Assembly: GCA_036960375.1 (NCBI GenBank)
Contig: JBALVY010000003.1
Coordinates: 248,001 to 312,000, forward strand
Direction: 5' to 3'
DNA from: CAWVSB01 sp036960375
Lineage (GTDB): Bacteria; Pseudomonadota; Gammaproteobacteria; Pseudomonadales; CAWVSB01
Length of the DNA: 64,000 nt
This document shows, piece by piece, positions 1 through 9,975 of the stretch. The number at the start of each line of letters is the position of its first letter. Position 1 is the first letter of the stretch. Below the pieces are notes generated by a model. It saw nothing but the letters and a program-made list of their open reading frames with translations, did not search any database and had not been told where the DNA came from. The translations under genes were made by a program, and so were the position numbers.

Positions 1-783
1 GATATTGCGAACCCATTCAAGTACATCATCGGCGGCCTGCATTTCCAGAGCGAAGTGCAAGAAGCGATAACCACCAGCGCTAAATAGCTGGGCGCTATTG
101 GCTCCTCCATTGAAACTACCGATATACCAGGGTTTGTCCTTAAAAAACGCACTATTCGAGCCAAAGGCTGAGCGGAAATTATCTAAGCCACCAATATGCA
201 GCATGCCCAAATCTTCCGGGGTCATGGTTAATTCGCGCGGGGATTTGCTGAGGTTTGGTGGGTACTCGGCTGCGCTCCACATAGCGTCGTAATCATGGTT
301 TCCCGGCGCGACTCCAAAGGGTATGCCCGTGTCATTGAGGATACGGTAGCCCTCGATAGCCAATGGAATTTCAAGCTCAGTGGTTTTGTCGGTGACTTCA
401 ATTTCAACGGCAAAGTAGGGGTTCTCTACTGCTTTGAAATCGCGCTGTTGATGATCAGTATCCATGGCCAGCGTCTGGTGCTGCCATACGTCCCCAACTG
501 AGGCGACAAAGGCAATATGGCCACCCTGTTTTATACTGTGATCGGCAATATATTGCATCTGCTGGATGAACAGCTGGCTGCTGTCGATGGCAAAACCTTC
601 TGCGCTTTGATGTTTGTAGTCCAGGTAATTCTGGGTATCGGGAATGACCGCGATACTGAAACTGGCCGCTACTTCTGACGTTTGATTTGGGTCGTTTTCA
701 GTGCAGGCAGACAGGCAGCTTAGTATGAAGACAGCGATGCCCGCACTGACAATGGACTTAAAGTTTTGGTGTGGAGATTTCAT
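1..783 (-). CDS. Metallophosphoesterase lipoprotein, C-terminus outside the window
   Basis: This is a calcineurin-like phosphoesterase on the minus strand, cut by the left window edge after 261 codons. It starts at the ATG at 783. Residues 1-27 form a lipoprotein signal with the lipobox LSAC (Cys27), so the mature protein should be anchored in the envelope. The metal-binding motifs of the family are visible in order: DTQ near the mature N-terminus, GDVW, and GNHD. These support a two-metal phosphohydrolase fold. The substrate cannot be told. It lies downstream of a kinase-like gene on the same strand, with a short hairpin between them. Confidence 0.85.
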   Translation of the reverse strand, partial: MKSPHQNFKSIVSAGIAVFILSCLSACTENDPNQTSEVAASFSIAVIPDTQNYLDYKHQSAEGFAIDSSQLFIQQMQYIADHSIKQGGHIAFVASVGDVWQHQTLAMDTDHQQRDFKAVENPYFAVEIEVTDKTTELEIPLAIEGYRILNDTGIPFGVAPGNHDYDAMWSAAEYPPNLSKSPRELTMTPEDLGMLHIGGLDNFRSAFGSNSAFFKDKPWYIGSFNGGANSAQLFSAGGYRFLHFALEMQAADDVLEWVRNI

Positions 784-829
784 GCCGCGCGCCCAAAAGT
801 AGATTACGAATGAGCATAACGCAAATGTT

Positions 830-852
830 CAGGACTATATATTATAGTCCTG
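830..852. other. Perfect inverted repeat between two minus-strand genes
   Basis: Two 10-base arms (CAGGACTATA and its complement) flank a 3-base loop. The hairpin lies just after the stop codon of the kinase-like gene and about 45 bases before the start of the metallophosphoesterase. No T-run follows on the minus strand, so a classical intrinsic terminator is not supported. An attenuator, mRNA processing site or protein-binding palindrome is possible. Confidence 0.4.
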
Positions 853-859
853 TAAGGTA

Positions 860-2086
860 TTACTCCGTCGTGACGTCCGAACTGGCAATCACATCGTCCA
901 ACCATCCGATATAGTCTGCCCGTTGGACAGCCGCAACGGATCTCTTCAGGATTTGCGTCATGAGTTTGTCTTGTTCTTCGTTCATGGCACCAAAGCCTAT
1001 CGATACGACGATCGTCATCAGCGTGTGATAGGTGAAACCTCTATATTGCTGCCAGGCCTCATCAAAATCCAGCTCGACACCATAGGCCGCAAGCCTACTA
1101 ATATAAAATGCCAGCAAGTCTTGTTCGTGTTCTTGTAGTACATCAATGGGCAGTGAATCGATTAAAAAGTATTGTACGTCGCGAACACCCTTACCCCAGT
1201 GCACGGCTTGAAAGTCCAGCATGCCCATTTGCTCACCTGAGACAAAAAAATTGCCGAGGTGACTGTCACCATGAATTAGTGACAAAGGGCCGGAAAACCA
1301 CTCTTCTAATAAAATATCCCAATGAGCCTGAGTTTTTTTGTAAGCAGCAATGATGTCATCCGGAATGATGTCCGGCTGTTTTTTTATACACGGCCCGAGG
1401 GCTTGCGCATTCAGGGTTTGGGAAATACTTTTCATCGGCTGGGATAGAAAAAGATGGTGGGACATCGGTAAGATGGCTTCTCTTTCCTGTTCGCTTAAAC
1501 CGAAGTGGCTGGCATGTAGCTTGGCAAAAGTGTCCAGGCAACGTTTCACCAACTCGATGGAGGGCCCCTCTAACATGTCCAGGTTAGTAAACAGTTGTAC
1601 CGAGCTGTCGGCGTGCAAATTCTCTTGTATTAAGGCAAATCTGGACCCTTGCGACGTAGCAGCATAGGTAATTGGTGTGCGAATGGGTAAGCGGGGCGCG
1701 ACCTGACGAAAGAAATGCACTTCCAGCTCCCAAGAGCCAATCACGCTGAAGAACCAACGGGTAATAAACGATGGACTGGGTAATTTGACAAATAGTGTGT
1801 CGGGTAGCTTATTGTTTGCCTCTGTATCTATTTGGAATACGACGTTATTACAGTTACTGCTGATTGATTGGATATCGAGAGGGCTTACCTCGGTCACCTT
1901 AATGGGACTAACCGGGGGAGACACCGCGTGGCGATTAAGAAAATCGGCTAGATGGTCTTTTTGGAGAAACTTGTCGGTTTTGAAACTCAAGCTGCTGCCA
2001 GTGATATCACCTAGCGCATCTTTCATCAGTAAGGCTAGTTTGCCGAGAGCGAAGCCCGCGACCTTAAGGAATTGGATAAATTTCAT
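860..2086 (-). CDS. APH/CHK-type kinase-like protein
   Basis: This 408-residue protein belongs to the phosphotransferase superfamily that includes aminoglycoside and choline kinases and the ecdysteroid-kinase-like (CHK) proteins. The catalytic loop LIHGDSHLGNFF and the metal-binding LDFQ motif are present, so the active site looks intact. An N-terminal ATP-binding lobe precedes them. The ATG at 2086 is used; no strong ribosome-binding site is visible. It is probably a cytoplasmic small-molecule kinase. Similar proteins are often found among lipid and steroid catabolism genes, which fits the neighbouring 3-beta-HSD-like genes, but no substrate can be assigned. Confidence 0.75.
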   Translation of the reverse strand: MKFIQFLKVAGFALGKLALLMKDALGDITGSSLSFKTDKFLQKDHLADFLNRHAVSPPVSPIKVTEVSPLDIQSISSNCNNVVFQIDTEANNKLPDTLFVKLPSPSFITRWFFSVIGSWELEVHFFRQVAPRLPIRTPITYAATSQGSRFALIQENLHADSSVQLFTNLDMLEGPSIELVKRCLDTFAKLHASHFGLSEQEREAILPMSHHLFLSQPMKSISQTLNAQALGPCIKKQPDIIPDDIIAAYKKTQAHWDILLEEWFSGPLSLIHGDSHLGNFFVSGEQMGMLDFQAVHWGKGVRDVQYFLIDSLPIDVLQEHEQDLLAFYISRLAAYGVELDFDEAWQQYRGFTYHTLMTIVVSIGFGAMNEEQDKLMTQILKRSVAAVQRADYIGWLDDVIASSDVTTE

Positions 2087-2379
2087 GCGTTAATACAATC
2101 CAGGTTGTTTTGAGATATACCACCGATTGGGTAATTATATCGCAGGGTTTACATGGTAATTTGAGTCGCTATCGCCCTGATCGCTAATTTAGCCAACCAT
2201 TTTTTAATGAGACATAATTGCTTATTTGTCTCACGATAGTCGCCTCTGGGATAAATATCAATTGTCCTTTGATTGCTATGTATTCATGGAAGGGGAATTT
2301 ACCAGTAGTTTTGTTCTATTAAGGGGCTTTGCTAGGTACCATATAGCACGTAAATCAATCATTCGGTCTTGGGGGGTTA

Positions 2380-3372
2380 ATGTCTATGGGTAAAACATTG
2401 GTTTTGGGGGCAAGTGGTTTTCTGGGAAGCCATACCACGAAGGCGCTGGTGGAAGAGGGCAGGAATGTCAGGATTCTGGTGCGTAAGAGCAGTAATACCC
2501 AAGCGATAGACCACCTTGAGCTGGAGCGTTTTTATGGAGATGTGCTTGATTGCGACTCGTTAAAAATCGCGATGCAAGATTGTGATTCAGTTTTCTATTG
2601 CGTGGTAGATACCCGTGCCTGGCTACGTGACCCGGCGCCACTGTATCGCGTTAACGTAGATGGCCTCAAAAATGCTATGGACGCTGCACTTGAGGCAGGG
2701 GTGGAGAAGTTTATTTTCACCAGTACCTTTGGCACTATTGGGCGGCGGGATGATGGCCCTTCTACTGAAACCGATGAATTTAATTGGTGGGATGATGCGC
2801 CGCATTATATTCGCTGCCGTGTAGAGGCAGAGAATGTATTTATGAGCTATTGCCGTGACAAAGGTTTGCCCGGCGTGGCCTGTTGTATTGGCAATACCTA
2901 TGGCTCGGATGATATTGCGCCCACGCCTCACGGTAATATGGTCAAAACAGTCGCCTTAGGGAAAATGCCCATGTTCTGGGATGGCGGTGGTCCTTGCCTG
3001 GGCATTACAGATGCGGCAAGAGGCATGTTATTGGCTGAGAAAAACGGGCGTATAGGAGAGCGATATGCTTTTGCCGAACGCTGGCTGAGTTTTGAAGAGC
3101 TATTTTCTCTTACAGCCGGTTATGCCGGAGTAAAACCGCCCGCATTCAAAATCCCTTTACCGCTGCTATATACGGTGGCGTTTATTACACAGTTAGTATG
3201 TCGGCTACTTAACAAAGAGACAGAGCTTACAGTGTCTTCAATCAAGTGTTCGCGATTACTGCCTAACATTGATAGCAGTAAGGCGAAAACCGAATTGGCC
3301 TGGCAGCCCAGGCCCATTGAGGAATCCGTTGCACAGGCGGTCGATTTTTATTTACAGCGCGAGCCAAAATAA
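2380..3372 (+). CDS. NAD-dependent epimerase/3-beta-HSD-like reductase
   Basis: This is a 330-residue extended short-chain dehydrogenase. The Rossmann motif GASGFLGSH lies near residue 10 and a STFGTIG segment supplies the family Ser. The usual catalytic Tyr-x3-Lys appears as YIRCR, with Arg in place of Lys, which may alter or remove oxidoreductase activity. It resembles dihydroflavonol reductase and 3-beta-hydroxysteroid dehydrogenase-like proteins. The gene starts at the ATG at 2380. It is followed by a second family member on the same strand 76 bases later, so the two may be co-transcribed. Confidence 0.75.
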   Translation: MSMGKTLVLGASGFLGSHTTKALVEEGRNVRILVRKSSNTQAIDHLELERFYGDVLDCDSLKIAMQDCDSVFYCVVDTRAWLRDPAPLYRVNVDGLKNAMDAALEAGVEKFIFTSTFGTIGRRDDGPSTETDEFNWWDDAPHYIRCRVEAENVFMSYCRDKGLPGVACCIGNTYGSDDIAPTPHGNMVKTVALGKMPMFWDGGGPCLGITDAARGMLLAEKNGRIGERYAFAERWLSFEELFSLTAGYAGVKPPAFKIPLPLLYTVAFITQLVCRLLNKETELTVSSIKCSRLLPNIDSSKAKTELAWQPRPIEESVAQAVDFYLQREPK

Positions 3373-3448
3373 GGATATTGTCTGTTAGAAAATACTCTAT
3401 GTCAGCGTCAATACGACTTGTATACCTAATCGAAAAAGGATCGATCTT

Positions 3449-4501
3449 ATGAGTGAAGATACCAAGGCTTCAGCAGCAGCCGGTTTAGGCCATTGCCTGG
3501 TGACTGGAGCAGCCGGTTTTACTGGTAGTTTTCTGGTGAAAGCGTTGTTAAGTCGCGGCTATAGGGTTCGGGCCCTTGTACGAAATACCCCGCTAGACCT
3601 GCAGCACAAAGATCTGGAGTGTTTCAGCGGTGATGTACAGGACGCTGAGAGGATGCTGCAGGCCTGTGATGGCATTGATACGGTATTTCACACTGCGGCA
3701 CATATAGCGACAATGGGTGGTAGTGCGGTTTCCAAGGCATACCGAGACAAGGCTTTTGCCATTAATGTAGAGGGCACTGGTAATATCATTAGTGCCTGTC
3801 AGCAACAGGGGGTCACGCGACTGATTCACACAAGCTCAGTCGACGTCTGTTTCAATAGCGAAGAAAACCTGCATATGGATGAAAACACGCCATACGCAAC
3901 GAGATTTACCTGCGTCTATACCGAGACAAAAATTGCGGCAGAGAAACTGATACTGGCGGCAAATAGCGCGGATGGTCTACGCACTTGCGCGCTTCGCCCC
4001 GATGGCATTTGGGGACCAGGCGGTAGCCTGATGCTGGATATGTTAGTGGAACAGTTAAAAGACGGTAAAATGGTCGTTCGTATTGGCGGGCAGGGCGCGT
4101 TACATGATCATGCCTATATAGATAATCTGATTCACGCCCATCTGTTGGCTGCCGAAGCTTTGCTGCCTGGCAGCCCGGTCGGTGGCAAGGCGTATTTTAT
4201 CTCTGATGGTGAGCCAGCCCATATGTTCGATTTTGTGAAACCTTTTTTTGAAGGTTTGGGGTATAAAGTGCCCAAGCCCAGCATTCCTGCGGCACCATTG
4301 ATGTTAATGGTAAGGGCCTGGCAGTGGCTGCATTTTAAATTGGGTATTGCCGAGCCAATGTTCACTCCGCATGAACTAAACAAGCTGGTGGTTTCACATG
4401 TGGTCTATTGTGATGCCGCAAAGCGAGATTTTGCTTATGAGCCGGTTAAATCGGTAGCCGATGGTATGGCCGAAAGCATTAAATACTATCGAGATAAATA
4501 G
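3449..4501 (+). CDS. 3-beta-HSD/NAD-dependent epimerase family protein
   Basis: This 350-residue extended SDR has the NAD(P)-binding motif GAAGFTGSF near residue 21 and an intact catalytic YTETK (Tyr-x3-Lys). The family usually oxidises or isomerises hydroxyl groups on sterols or isoprenoid-type compounds. A good ribosome-binding site (AAAAGGATCG) precedes the ATG at 3449. It forms a likely pair with the SDR upstream and converges on a flavoprotein reductase. The true substrate is unknown. Confidence 0.78.
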   Translation: MSEDTKASAAAGLGHCLVTGAAGFTGSFLVKALLSRGYRVRALVRNTPLDLQHKDLECFSGDVQDAERMLQACDGIDTVFHTAAHIATMGGSAVSKAYRDKAFAINVEGTGNIISACQQQGVTRLIHTSSVDVCFNSEENLHMDENTPYATRFTCVYTETKIAAEKLILAANSADGLRTCALRPDGIWGPGGSLMLDMLVEQLKDGKMVVRIGGQGALHDHAYIDNLIHAHLLAAEALLPGSPVGGKAYFISDGEPAHMFDFVKPFFEGLGYKVPKPSIPAAPLMLMVRAWQWLHFKLGIAEPMFTPHELNKLVVSHVVYCDAAKRDFAYEPVKSVADGMAESIKYYRDK

Positions 4502-4510
4502 GCCCAACGG

Positions 4511-5641
4511 CTACGGTTTAATTGCCGGTAAGGGTTTTTGATGAGACTGTAAAAACCACTTGTCGGTAACGATGTTTTTTGTGAACCAGTGAGTTTTCAT
4601 CAGCTGACTGGCAAAAAATCGCTTTATCAATATAGGTAAGCGTTCCATAAGCTTTGGCTCGGGTAAGCGCGGTCCAAAACGTTGTTCTACAGCATCGCGG
4701 TAAGCCTCTAGTCGAGACAGGCTATAATCCGAATCCAGTTCGCGTACCAAATCTGCGGCAAGCATCGCTGACTCAATGGCAGGCCGAATACCCTCGCCAC
4801 TTTGAGCATAAGCCAGCCCTACCGCGTCACCTATCAGTAATGCCTTTTCCGCGATCATTTCTCGCTTTGCGTGAGGGTATAACAAATAGGCGTGGCCATT
4901 ATATTTTGCCTCGATATTAGCGGGGATTTTACCCGTCGAGACGAGGTAATCGCAAAACTCTTTAACGTGTTTGGGTAGTCGACTTTTGTCTTCCCGACCT
5001 AAACCGACATTCAAATAATCGCCTTTTCGAAACACCCAGCCATAGCCTTTTAAATCGGGGGTGAAAAATAACTCCGGCACCTCCTCATTAATTGTACAGT
5101 TGGCTTTTTGCTCACTGTTCATTTCAAACTCAGCTTCCTGCGCCGCAACCGCAACTTCAGTACCACTTTTTAGACCTGTCGCGCGAGCCACGGGACAGAA
5201 ATGCCCGCCAGCGCCGACAAGGAGTTTGGTTTTATAGTGGCCGTTGACTATCCATCCGTCCTCAACTTGTTCGCAGCTATCGAAGGCTTCGCCTAATATC
5301 AGCTCAGCACCGCAACGCTGTAACAAATAATCATCAAATTCGATACGTCGAATACCATAACTCACCGGCTCGCCAGCATAGTGCGACTGCACCTGTGTTT
5401 GTCCTAACTGACTAATTTTAAAGCCGCTAATGCCCTGTAATATCCGATCCTTGGCATAATCCTGCAAATCAATATTGAGCATGCGCATGACTTCGGGGGT
5501 GACCCAGCCAGCGCAGATTTTTTGTCGTGGAAAAGACTGTTTGTCTAATATGGCAATGCTCAAGCCAGCATTCTTCAGGCTATAGGCCATAGTTGAGCCA
5601 GCAGGACCACCACCTACAATTAATACATCATATAACTGCAT
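4511..5641 (-). CDS. Geranylgeranyl-reductase-family flavoprotein
   Basis: This 376-residue FAD-dependent oxidoreductase starts with the dinucleotide-binding motif GGGPAGSTMAYSL. It carries the family segment FPRQKICAGW and the second FAD motif LIGDAVGLA. Members reduce isoprenoid double bonds or modify quinones and lipids. The start is 5 bases downstream of the cyclopropane-synthase-like gene stop, so the two are almost certainly one operon. That pairing suggests modification of unsaturated membrane lipids. The exact reaction is not known. Confidence 0.78.
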   Translation of the reverse strand: MQLYDVLIVGGGPAGSTMAYSLKNAGLSIAILDKQSFPRQKICAGWVTPEVMRMLNIDLQDYAKDRILQGISGFKISQLGQTQVQSHYAGEPVSYGIRRIEFDDYLLQRCGAELILGEAFDSCEQVEDGWIVNGHYKTKLLVGAGGHFCPVARATGLKSGTEVAVAAQEAEFEMNSEQKANCTINEEVPELFFTPDLKGYGWVFRKGDYLNVGLGREDKSRLPKHVKEFCDYLVSTGKIPANIEAKYNGHAYLLYPHAKREMIAEKALLIGDAVGLAYAQSGEGIRPAIESAMLAADLVRELDSDYSLSRLEAYRDAVEQRFGPRLPEPKLMERLPILIKRFFASQLMKTHWFTKNIVTDKWFLQSHQKPLPAIKP

Positions 5642-5646
5642 AGAAT

Positions 5647-7014
5647 CTATTCCGCCGCTGGAGGTACAACGGACAGCCTGGGCTTGCCGTCTGCGGTATG
5701 AGTAAGGTGCTGATATGTGTGTAGGCGCGACCAGGGTATGTCGTTATTTCGTGAACTGGAAAACACCACCTGATATAGCTGTAAGGTGCCAACATTAAAG
5801 GCTGCTTCGGAACCTGCCAAGTACAGGCCCCAGGCTTTAACAAATTCATCATCCATCAACTGGGTGATTTCTTCTTTGTGCTCTTCGAATCGATCTGCCC
5901 ACATGGCTAGCGTGCGGGAGTAGTGCAGCCGTAAATTTTCGATATCCAGAACACTTAAGTTGTTAGGTTCAAATATCTGCATCATTTGAACCAGGCTTGG
6001 AGGGCAGGCCCCGGGGAAAATTCTTCTTTCTATCCAGGCGTTCATAGGCCCCGGGCTAATTCGGCCAATACAGTGGATGAGGCCGCGTCCGTCAGGTTTT
6101 AAACAGTTATTGACGACTTCGCCCAGCTCCTGGTAATCGGAAAGTGCCACATGCTCCAGCATGCCAATAGAGACAAATACGTCGTATTTACCTGAAATAT
6201 TACGATAGTCATCTAATACGTATTCGATCTGATCTGTCAGGCCTTGTTCCTGCGCACATTGTCTGGCGTATTTCACCTGCTCCTGAGATATGTTGTAAGC
6301 CTTAACATTAACGCCGTAATTTTTGGCCATAAAGCGTGCCAAACCGCCCCAGCCACAACCAGCCTCAACCACCGTGTCGCCTGGTTTGAGCTGAAGTTTG
6401 CGGCACACATGATGCAGCTTTTCGATCTGCGCATCTTCAAGCGTCATGCCGTCATGTGGGTAATAGGCGCAGGTATATTGCATTTCGGCGGTATCAAGCC
6501 AAAGTTTGTAGAAATCGTTGCCGATATCGTAATGGTGATGAATGTTTTCTTTGGCTTTATCGGGTGGGTTAAATATACGACGATGACCCATCCATACTAT
6601 GGCACGCCGCAGAAAACCGCCTTTGCCTCGGCCTTTAATACCACTGTAAATTGCGCCCATAAATTGGGCCATATCGCCTTCCAAATCTACCCGGCCGGCA
6701 CAGTATAAGGCCCCCCAGTGGAGTTCCGGGTCTGCTATGGTTTTGAGCAATGCGCCACGGTCATGATAGGTGATTATAGCAAGCGGGCTCTCACAGGGTG
6801 GGGTCACCTCAATACCGTCCCACAGGCTCAAGCGAACCGGTGGGTTGCCCACTACCGCAATCATCTTGCGGGTTAGCCACTTATCAAACCACGTAACGTT
6901 TGAGAGTGAGGCAGGGCGTTCATTTGTCGGTATATCTGTGGACGCAGGCGTGTCAGTTTTGCCTTCATTGAGCTCGGTATATTGCGTTTTTTGCATATTA
7001 TTGTGTAAGTCCAT
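5647..7014 (-). CDS. Cyclopropane-fatty-acyl-phospholipid synthase family methyltransferase
   Basis: This 455-residue protein has the SAM-binding motif VEAGCGWGGLARFMA in its C-terminal half and the upstream family segment HHYDIGNDFY. These are typical of enzymes that add a methylene or methyl group from SAM to unsaturated acyl chains of phospholipids. It is somewhat longer than the classical enzyme because of an N-terminal extension of about 45 residues rich in polar residues. The gene leads a two-gene operon with the flavoprotein reductase. It may take part in cyclopropane or branched/methylated fatty acid formation. Confidence 0.85.
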   Translation of the reverse strand: MDLHNNMQKTQYTELNEGKTDTPASTDIPTNERPASLSNVTWFDKWLTRKMIAVVGNPPVRLSLWDGIEVTPPCESPLAIITYHDRGALLKTIADPELHWGALYCAGRVDLEGDMAQFMGAIYSGIKGRGKGGFLRRAIVWMGHRRIFNPPDKAKENIHHHYDIGNDFYKLWLDTAEMQYTCAYYPHDGMTLEDAQIEKLHHVCRKLQLKPGDTVVEAGCGWGGLARFMAKNYGVNVKAYNISQEQVKYARQCAQEQGLTDQIEYVLDDYRNISGKYDVFVSIGMLEHVALSDYQELGEVVNNCLKPDGRGLIHCIGRISPGPMNAWIERRIFPGACPPSLVQMMQIFEPNNLSVLDIENLRLHYSRTLAMWADRFEEHKEEITQLMDDEFVKAWGLYLAGSEAAFNVGTLQLYQVVFSSSRNNDIPWSRLHTYQHLTHTADGKPRLSVVPPAAE

Positions 7015-7315
7015 TTTTATCTGCCCGTAAAAACCTTAACCAGTAGAAATAGAATAGTCGATGATTTTCAGACTCGCCACCAAAATAGGCCAACAAATGC
7101 GGCCTCAGGCGGTATTAGCGGTGCCATTTTATTTGGCAGCTGTTCCAGGTCGCGATAGCAGACTAACCTTATAGTAGTAGTGCGGAGGCGGCAGGTATTC
7201 TTTGAGACAAAGGTATATTAGTATTGCTGCAGCCTCATTCTATGGGCGCCGATTTAGATCGCCCGAATGACCCAAATGACTAGTGTGTCCAGCGAGCTGG
7301 AATGAAGAGGGATAA

Positions 7316-8746
7316 ATGAAAGACTTGCGTAATTTCTACATTAACGGCCAGTGGGTTAAGCCGCTATCTACTCAGGAAATGGACGTCATTAATCCGGCAA
7401 CTGAGGCGGTGGTTGCAAAAATCACCATGGCGTCTGCTGAAGACGTGAACCTAGCGGTGGCTGCAGCAAAAGAGGCCTTTGTCAGTTTCTCTCAAACGAG
7501 TAAAGAGGAACGCCTTGCGCTGCTGGAGAAACTGCTGGAAATCTACAACGAACGATATGAAGAAATGGCGCAGGCTATGAGTGCCGAAATGGGCGCGCCG
7601 ATTAGTATGTCACGCGAGGCTCAGGCCGATGCAGGTGCTGGTCATTTACAGGGGTTCATCGACGCGCTGAAGAAACAGGCCGACAGGGAAACATTGGATA
7701 ATGGCGATATTCTTGTACGTGAACCTATCGGTGTCTGCGGGCTGATTACACCCTGGAACTGGCCGATAAATCAAGTTGCACTAAAAGTTGTGCCTGCACT
7801 GGCCTCCGGCAGCACCTGTATTCTGAAACCGTCCGAATTTACGCCTCTTTCTGCTGCCCTATTTGCCGAAATGGTAAACGATGCTGGTTTTCCTGCGGGG
7901 AGCTTCAACATGATTAATGGTGACGGCCTTACTGCTGGGGCGACTCTGTCAAAGCATCAAGACGTACAGATGATGTCCTTTACCGGGTCCACTGTTGCGG
8001 GTAAGGCAATCACTAAGGATGCCGCAGATACCGTAAAACGGGTTACGCTTGAGTTAGGCGGAAAATCACCGAATCTGGTATTCGCCGATTGTGGTGACGA
8101 CCTGGAAGAGCGGGTTACCAGTTCTATTTTCGAGTGCTTCTATAACACGGGGCAGTCATGTGATGCGCCAACACGTTTAATTGTCGAACGTGCCTGTTAC
8201 GACCAGGTGCTGGAAATAGCCGAAAGAGTCGGTAAGTCACAAACGGTTGGCGACCCGGCTGAAGAGGGTGAACACTTAGGTCCACTGGTTAGTCATATTC
8301 AGTACGCAAGAGTGCAGGAGCATATCGAGAATGCCGTTGCAGATGGTGCTCGCCTACTGTGCGGCGGCCCCGGCAAGCCAGAAGGCTTTGAAACCGGTTA
8401 TTACGTAAAGCCGACTATCTTCGCTGATATCAGCAACGATATGCGCATCGCCCAGTTAGAAGTATTTGGCCCGGTGCTGGCAATTATTCCTTTCGATACA
8501 GAAGAAGAAGCGATAGCCATTGGTAATGATTCGCCATACGGGCTAGCCGCTTACCTGCAAACCGGTAACCCGGAGCGAGGTGAAAGAGTAGCAGCCCGAC
8601 TACGTGCAGGCGCGGTCCATATCAACGGCGGTGGTTTTGAGTACGGCAGTCCCTTTGGTGGTTATAAGCAGTCTGGTAACGGGCGTGAAGGTGGCGCAAT
8701 GGGACTTGAGGACTATCAGGAAGTTAAGACGCTGCATTTTGGTTAA
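7316..8746 (+). CDS. NAD(P)-dependent aldehyde dehydrogenase
   Basis: This 476-residue protein is a classical CoA-independent aldehyde dehydrogenase. The cofactor-site segment TPWNWP, the general-base motif LELGGKSPN and the catalytic NTGQSCDAPTR with nucleophile Cys282 are all present. The length is normal for the family. A purine-rich AAGAGGGATAA precedes the ATG at 7316. The gene stands alone, divergent from the lipid-modifying operon, with about 300 bases between them in which no motif stands out. The substrate is not predictable from sequence alone. Confidence 0.9.
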   Translation: MKDLRNFYINGQWVKPLSTQEMDVINPATEAVVAKITMASAEDVNLAVAAAKEAFVSFSQTSKEERLALLEKLLEIYNERYEEMAQAMSAEMGAPISMSREAQADAGAGHLQGFIDALKKQADRETLDNGDILVREPIGVCGLITPWNWPINQVALKVVPALASGSTCILKPSEFTPLSAALFAEMVNDAGFPAGSFNMINGDGLTAGATLSKHQDVQMMSFTGSTVAGKAITKDAADTVKRVTLELGGKSPNLVFADCGDDLEERVTSSIFECFYNTGQSCDAPTRLIVERACYDQVLEIAERVGKSQTVGDPAEEGEHLGPLVSHIQYARVQEHIENAVADGARLLCGGPGKPEGFETGYYVKPTIFADISNDMRIAQLEVFGPVLAIIPFDTEEEAIAIGNDSPYGLAAYLQTGNPERGERVAARLRAGAVHINGGGFEYGSPFGGYKQSGNGREGGAMGLEDYQEVKTLHFG

Positions 8747-8756
8747 ACGGTGTACG

Positions 8757-9821
8757 GTGAGATACTTCATCGTCGCACGACCGAGGGTCTGTATCTGGCT
8801 GATGTTGATTCTACTCGCCTCGAGCTTGGTAGCTTGCAGCCGAGCGTCAGATATTGGTATTCGCAGTGGCTCACCAGCAGACAAACTGCCGGAGTGGATC
8901 ACCCCGTTAATCGCAGCTCCTGCGCTTCGTCCCGACTGGTCAGTGGACGGAACCCACCTTGTCTATCTTGATGCACTGGTCGGCAACGTCTATGAATTAA
9001 ATCTGGAAACAGGTGATATTCGAAGCCTGACCAAACACTTTGAAAGCAACGGCTTTACCCGCGCACGCTATCTCTCAAATGGTGATTTTTTACTATGCGG
9101 GCCCGTCAGTACGTCGGATGAGTCTGGCAATAACGGGCGCTGGCATACGGAGTTGTGGTTTTTGTCTGGTCAAGGGAGCAACCCACCACAGCGCTTGGGA
9201 GAACCTTGTTTCGAAGGGCCGGCGGTATCACGGCGCGACATGAAAATTGCGTGGACTGTTTCTGATTACCCAAACAAAATCATCTTTGCGCGCTCCCAGA
9301 TATGGACAGGACGAATTGAAGTGACAGACGACAAGGCGCGTATTGTCGACCGACAAAAACGCGTGGACCGAAGCGACTTCTACTACCTGGCTTTTCTGGA
9401 AACTCAGGATTTTCGTCCGCCTGATGACAGCGAACTGCTTTTTACCGCCTATGCCTACAAGGGCGGTGAAGTGATGGGTATTGGTCTCGAATCCGGTAAG
9501 TTGACTAACTATTCACAGGATTGGGCCTACGACGAAGCCGAAGGTGTATTTCCAGATGGCAATAGCATTGCTGTAGAACGAGAGCTAAATACCTACAGCG
9601 CCGTGCCCAAAGGCGATATCGACATATGGCAATTAGCACTCGATGGTAGTGGCTTGTCAAAGAGGCTCACCTATTTCACCGAATACGCAGGCTTCGGGGC
9701 CAACAATCCGGTAGTCAGCCCTGATGGAAGTAAAATGGCCTTTGGGTTGCGGGTTAAAGGGGGTGAGCATGGCAATGCGCAGGGTATATTGTTATATGAT
9801 TTTGATAAGGCGCCGCGTTAG
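8757..9821 (+). CDS. Beta-propeller (TolB/WD40-like) lipoprotein
   Basis: The frame is open well into the preceding aldehyde dehydrogenase gene, but a GTG at 8757 gives a 354-residue protein with a clean lipoprotein signal (LILLASSLVAC). That start is preferred. The mature part holds repeated PDWSVDGTHLVYLD-like and SPDGSKMAF-like segments typical of TolB/PD40 beta-propellers. It is probably a periplasmic, membrane-anchored binding protein. It sits 10 bases after the dehydrogenase gene and may be co-transcribed. No enzymatic motif is seen. Confidence 0.7.
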   Translation: MRYFIVARPRVCIWLMLILLASSLVACSRASDIGIRSGSPADKLPEWITPLIAAPALRPDWSVDGTHLVYLDALVGNVYELNLETGDIRSLTKHFESNGFTRARYLSNGDFLLCGPVSTSDESGNNGRWHTELWFLSGQGSNPPQRLGEPCFEGPAVSRRDMKIAWTVSDYPNKIIFARSQIWTGRIEVTDDKARIVDRQKRVDRSDFYYLAFLETQDFRPPDDSELLFTAYAYKGGEVMGIGLESGKLTNYSQDWAYDEAEGVFPDGNSIAVERELNTYSAVPKGDIDIWQLALDGSGLSKRLTYFTEYAGFGANNPVVSPDGSKMAFGLRVKGGEHGNAQGILLYDFDKAPR

Positions 9822-9975
9822 AGGCTAGCGTCCCGCCAAATTACCTAAGCCGCAATTTCCTGAGGTACTTTGAACGAATTGGTGGGGATAGAAGCCCTTG
9901 GCTGGGGCTGGTAGGAAGGGAGGTTTTGAGCGAAAAAAAATGTTGAGCTATGTCTGATTCAACATGACTCAACAA

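Noticed and set aside
2087..2379. Gap between the kinase-like gene and the first SDR gene
   Set aside because: AT-rich divergent promoter region with no convincing motif, repeat or small gene.
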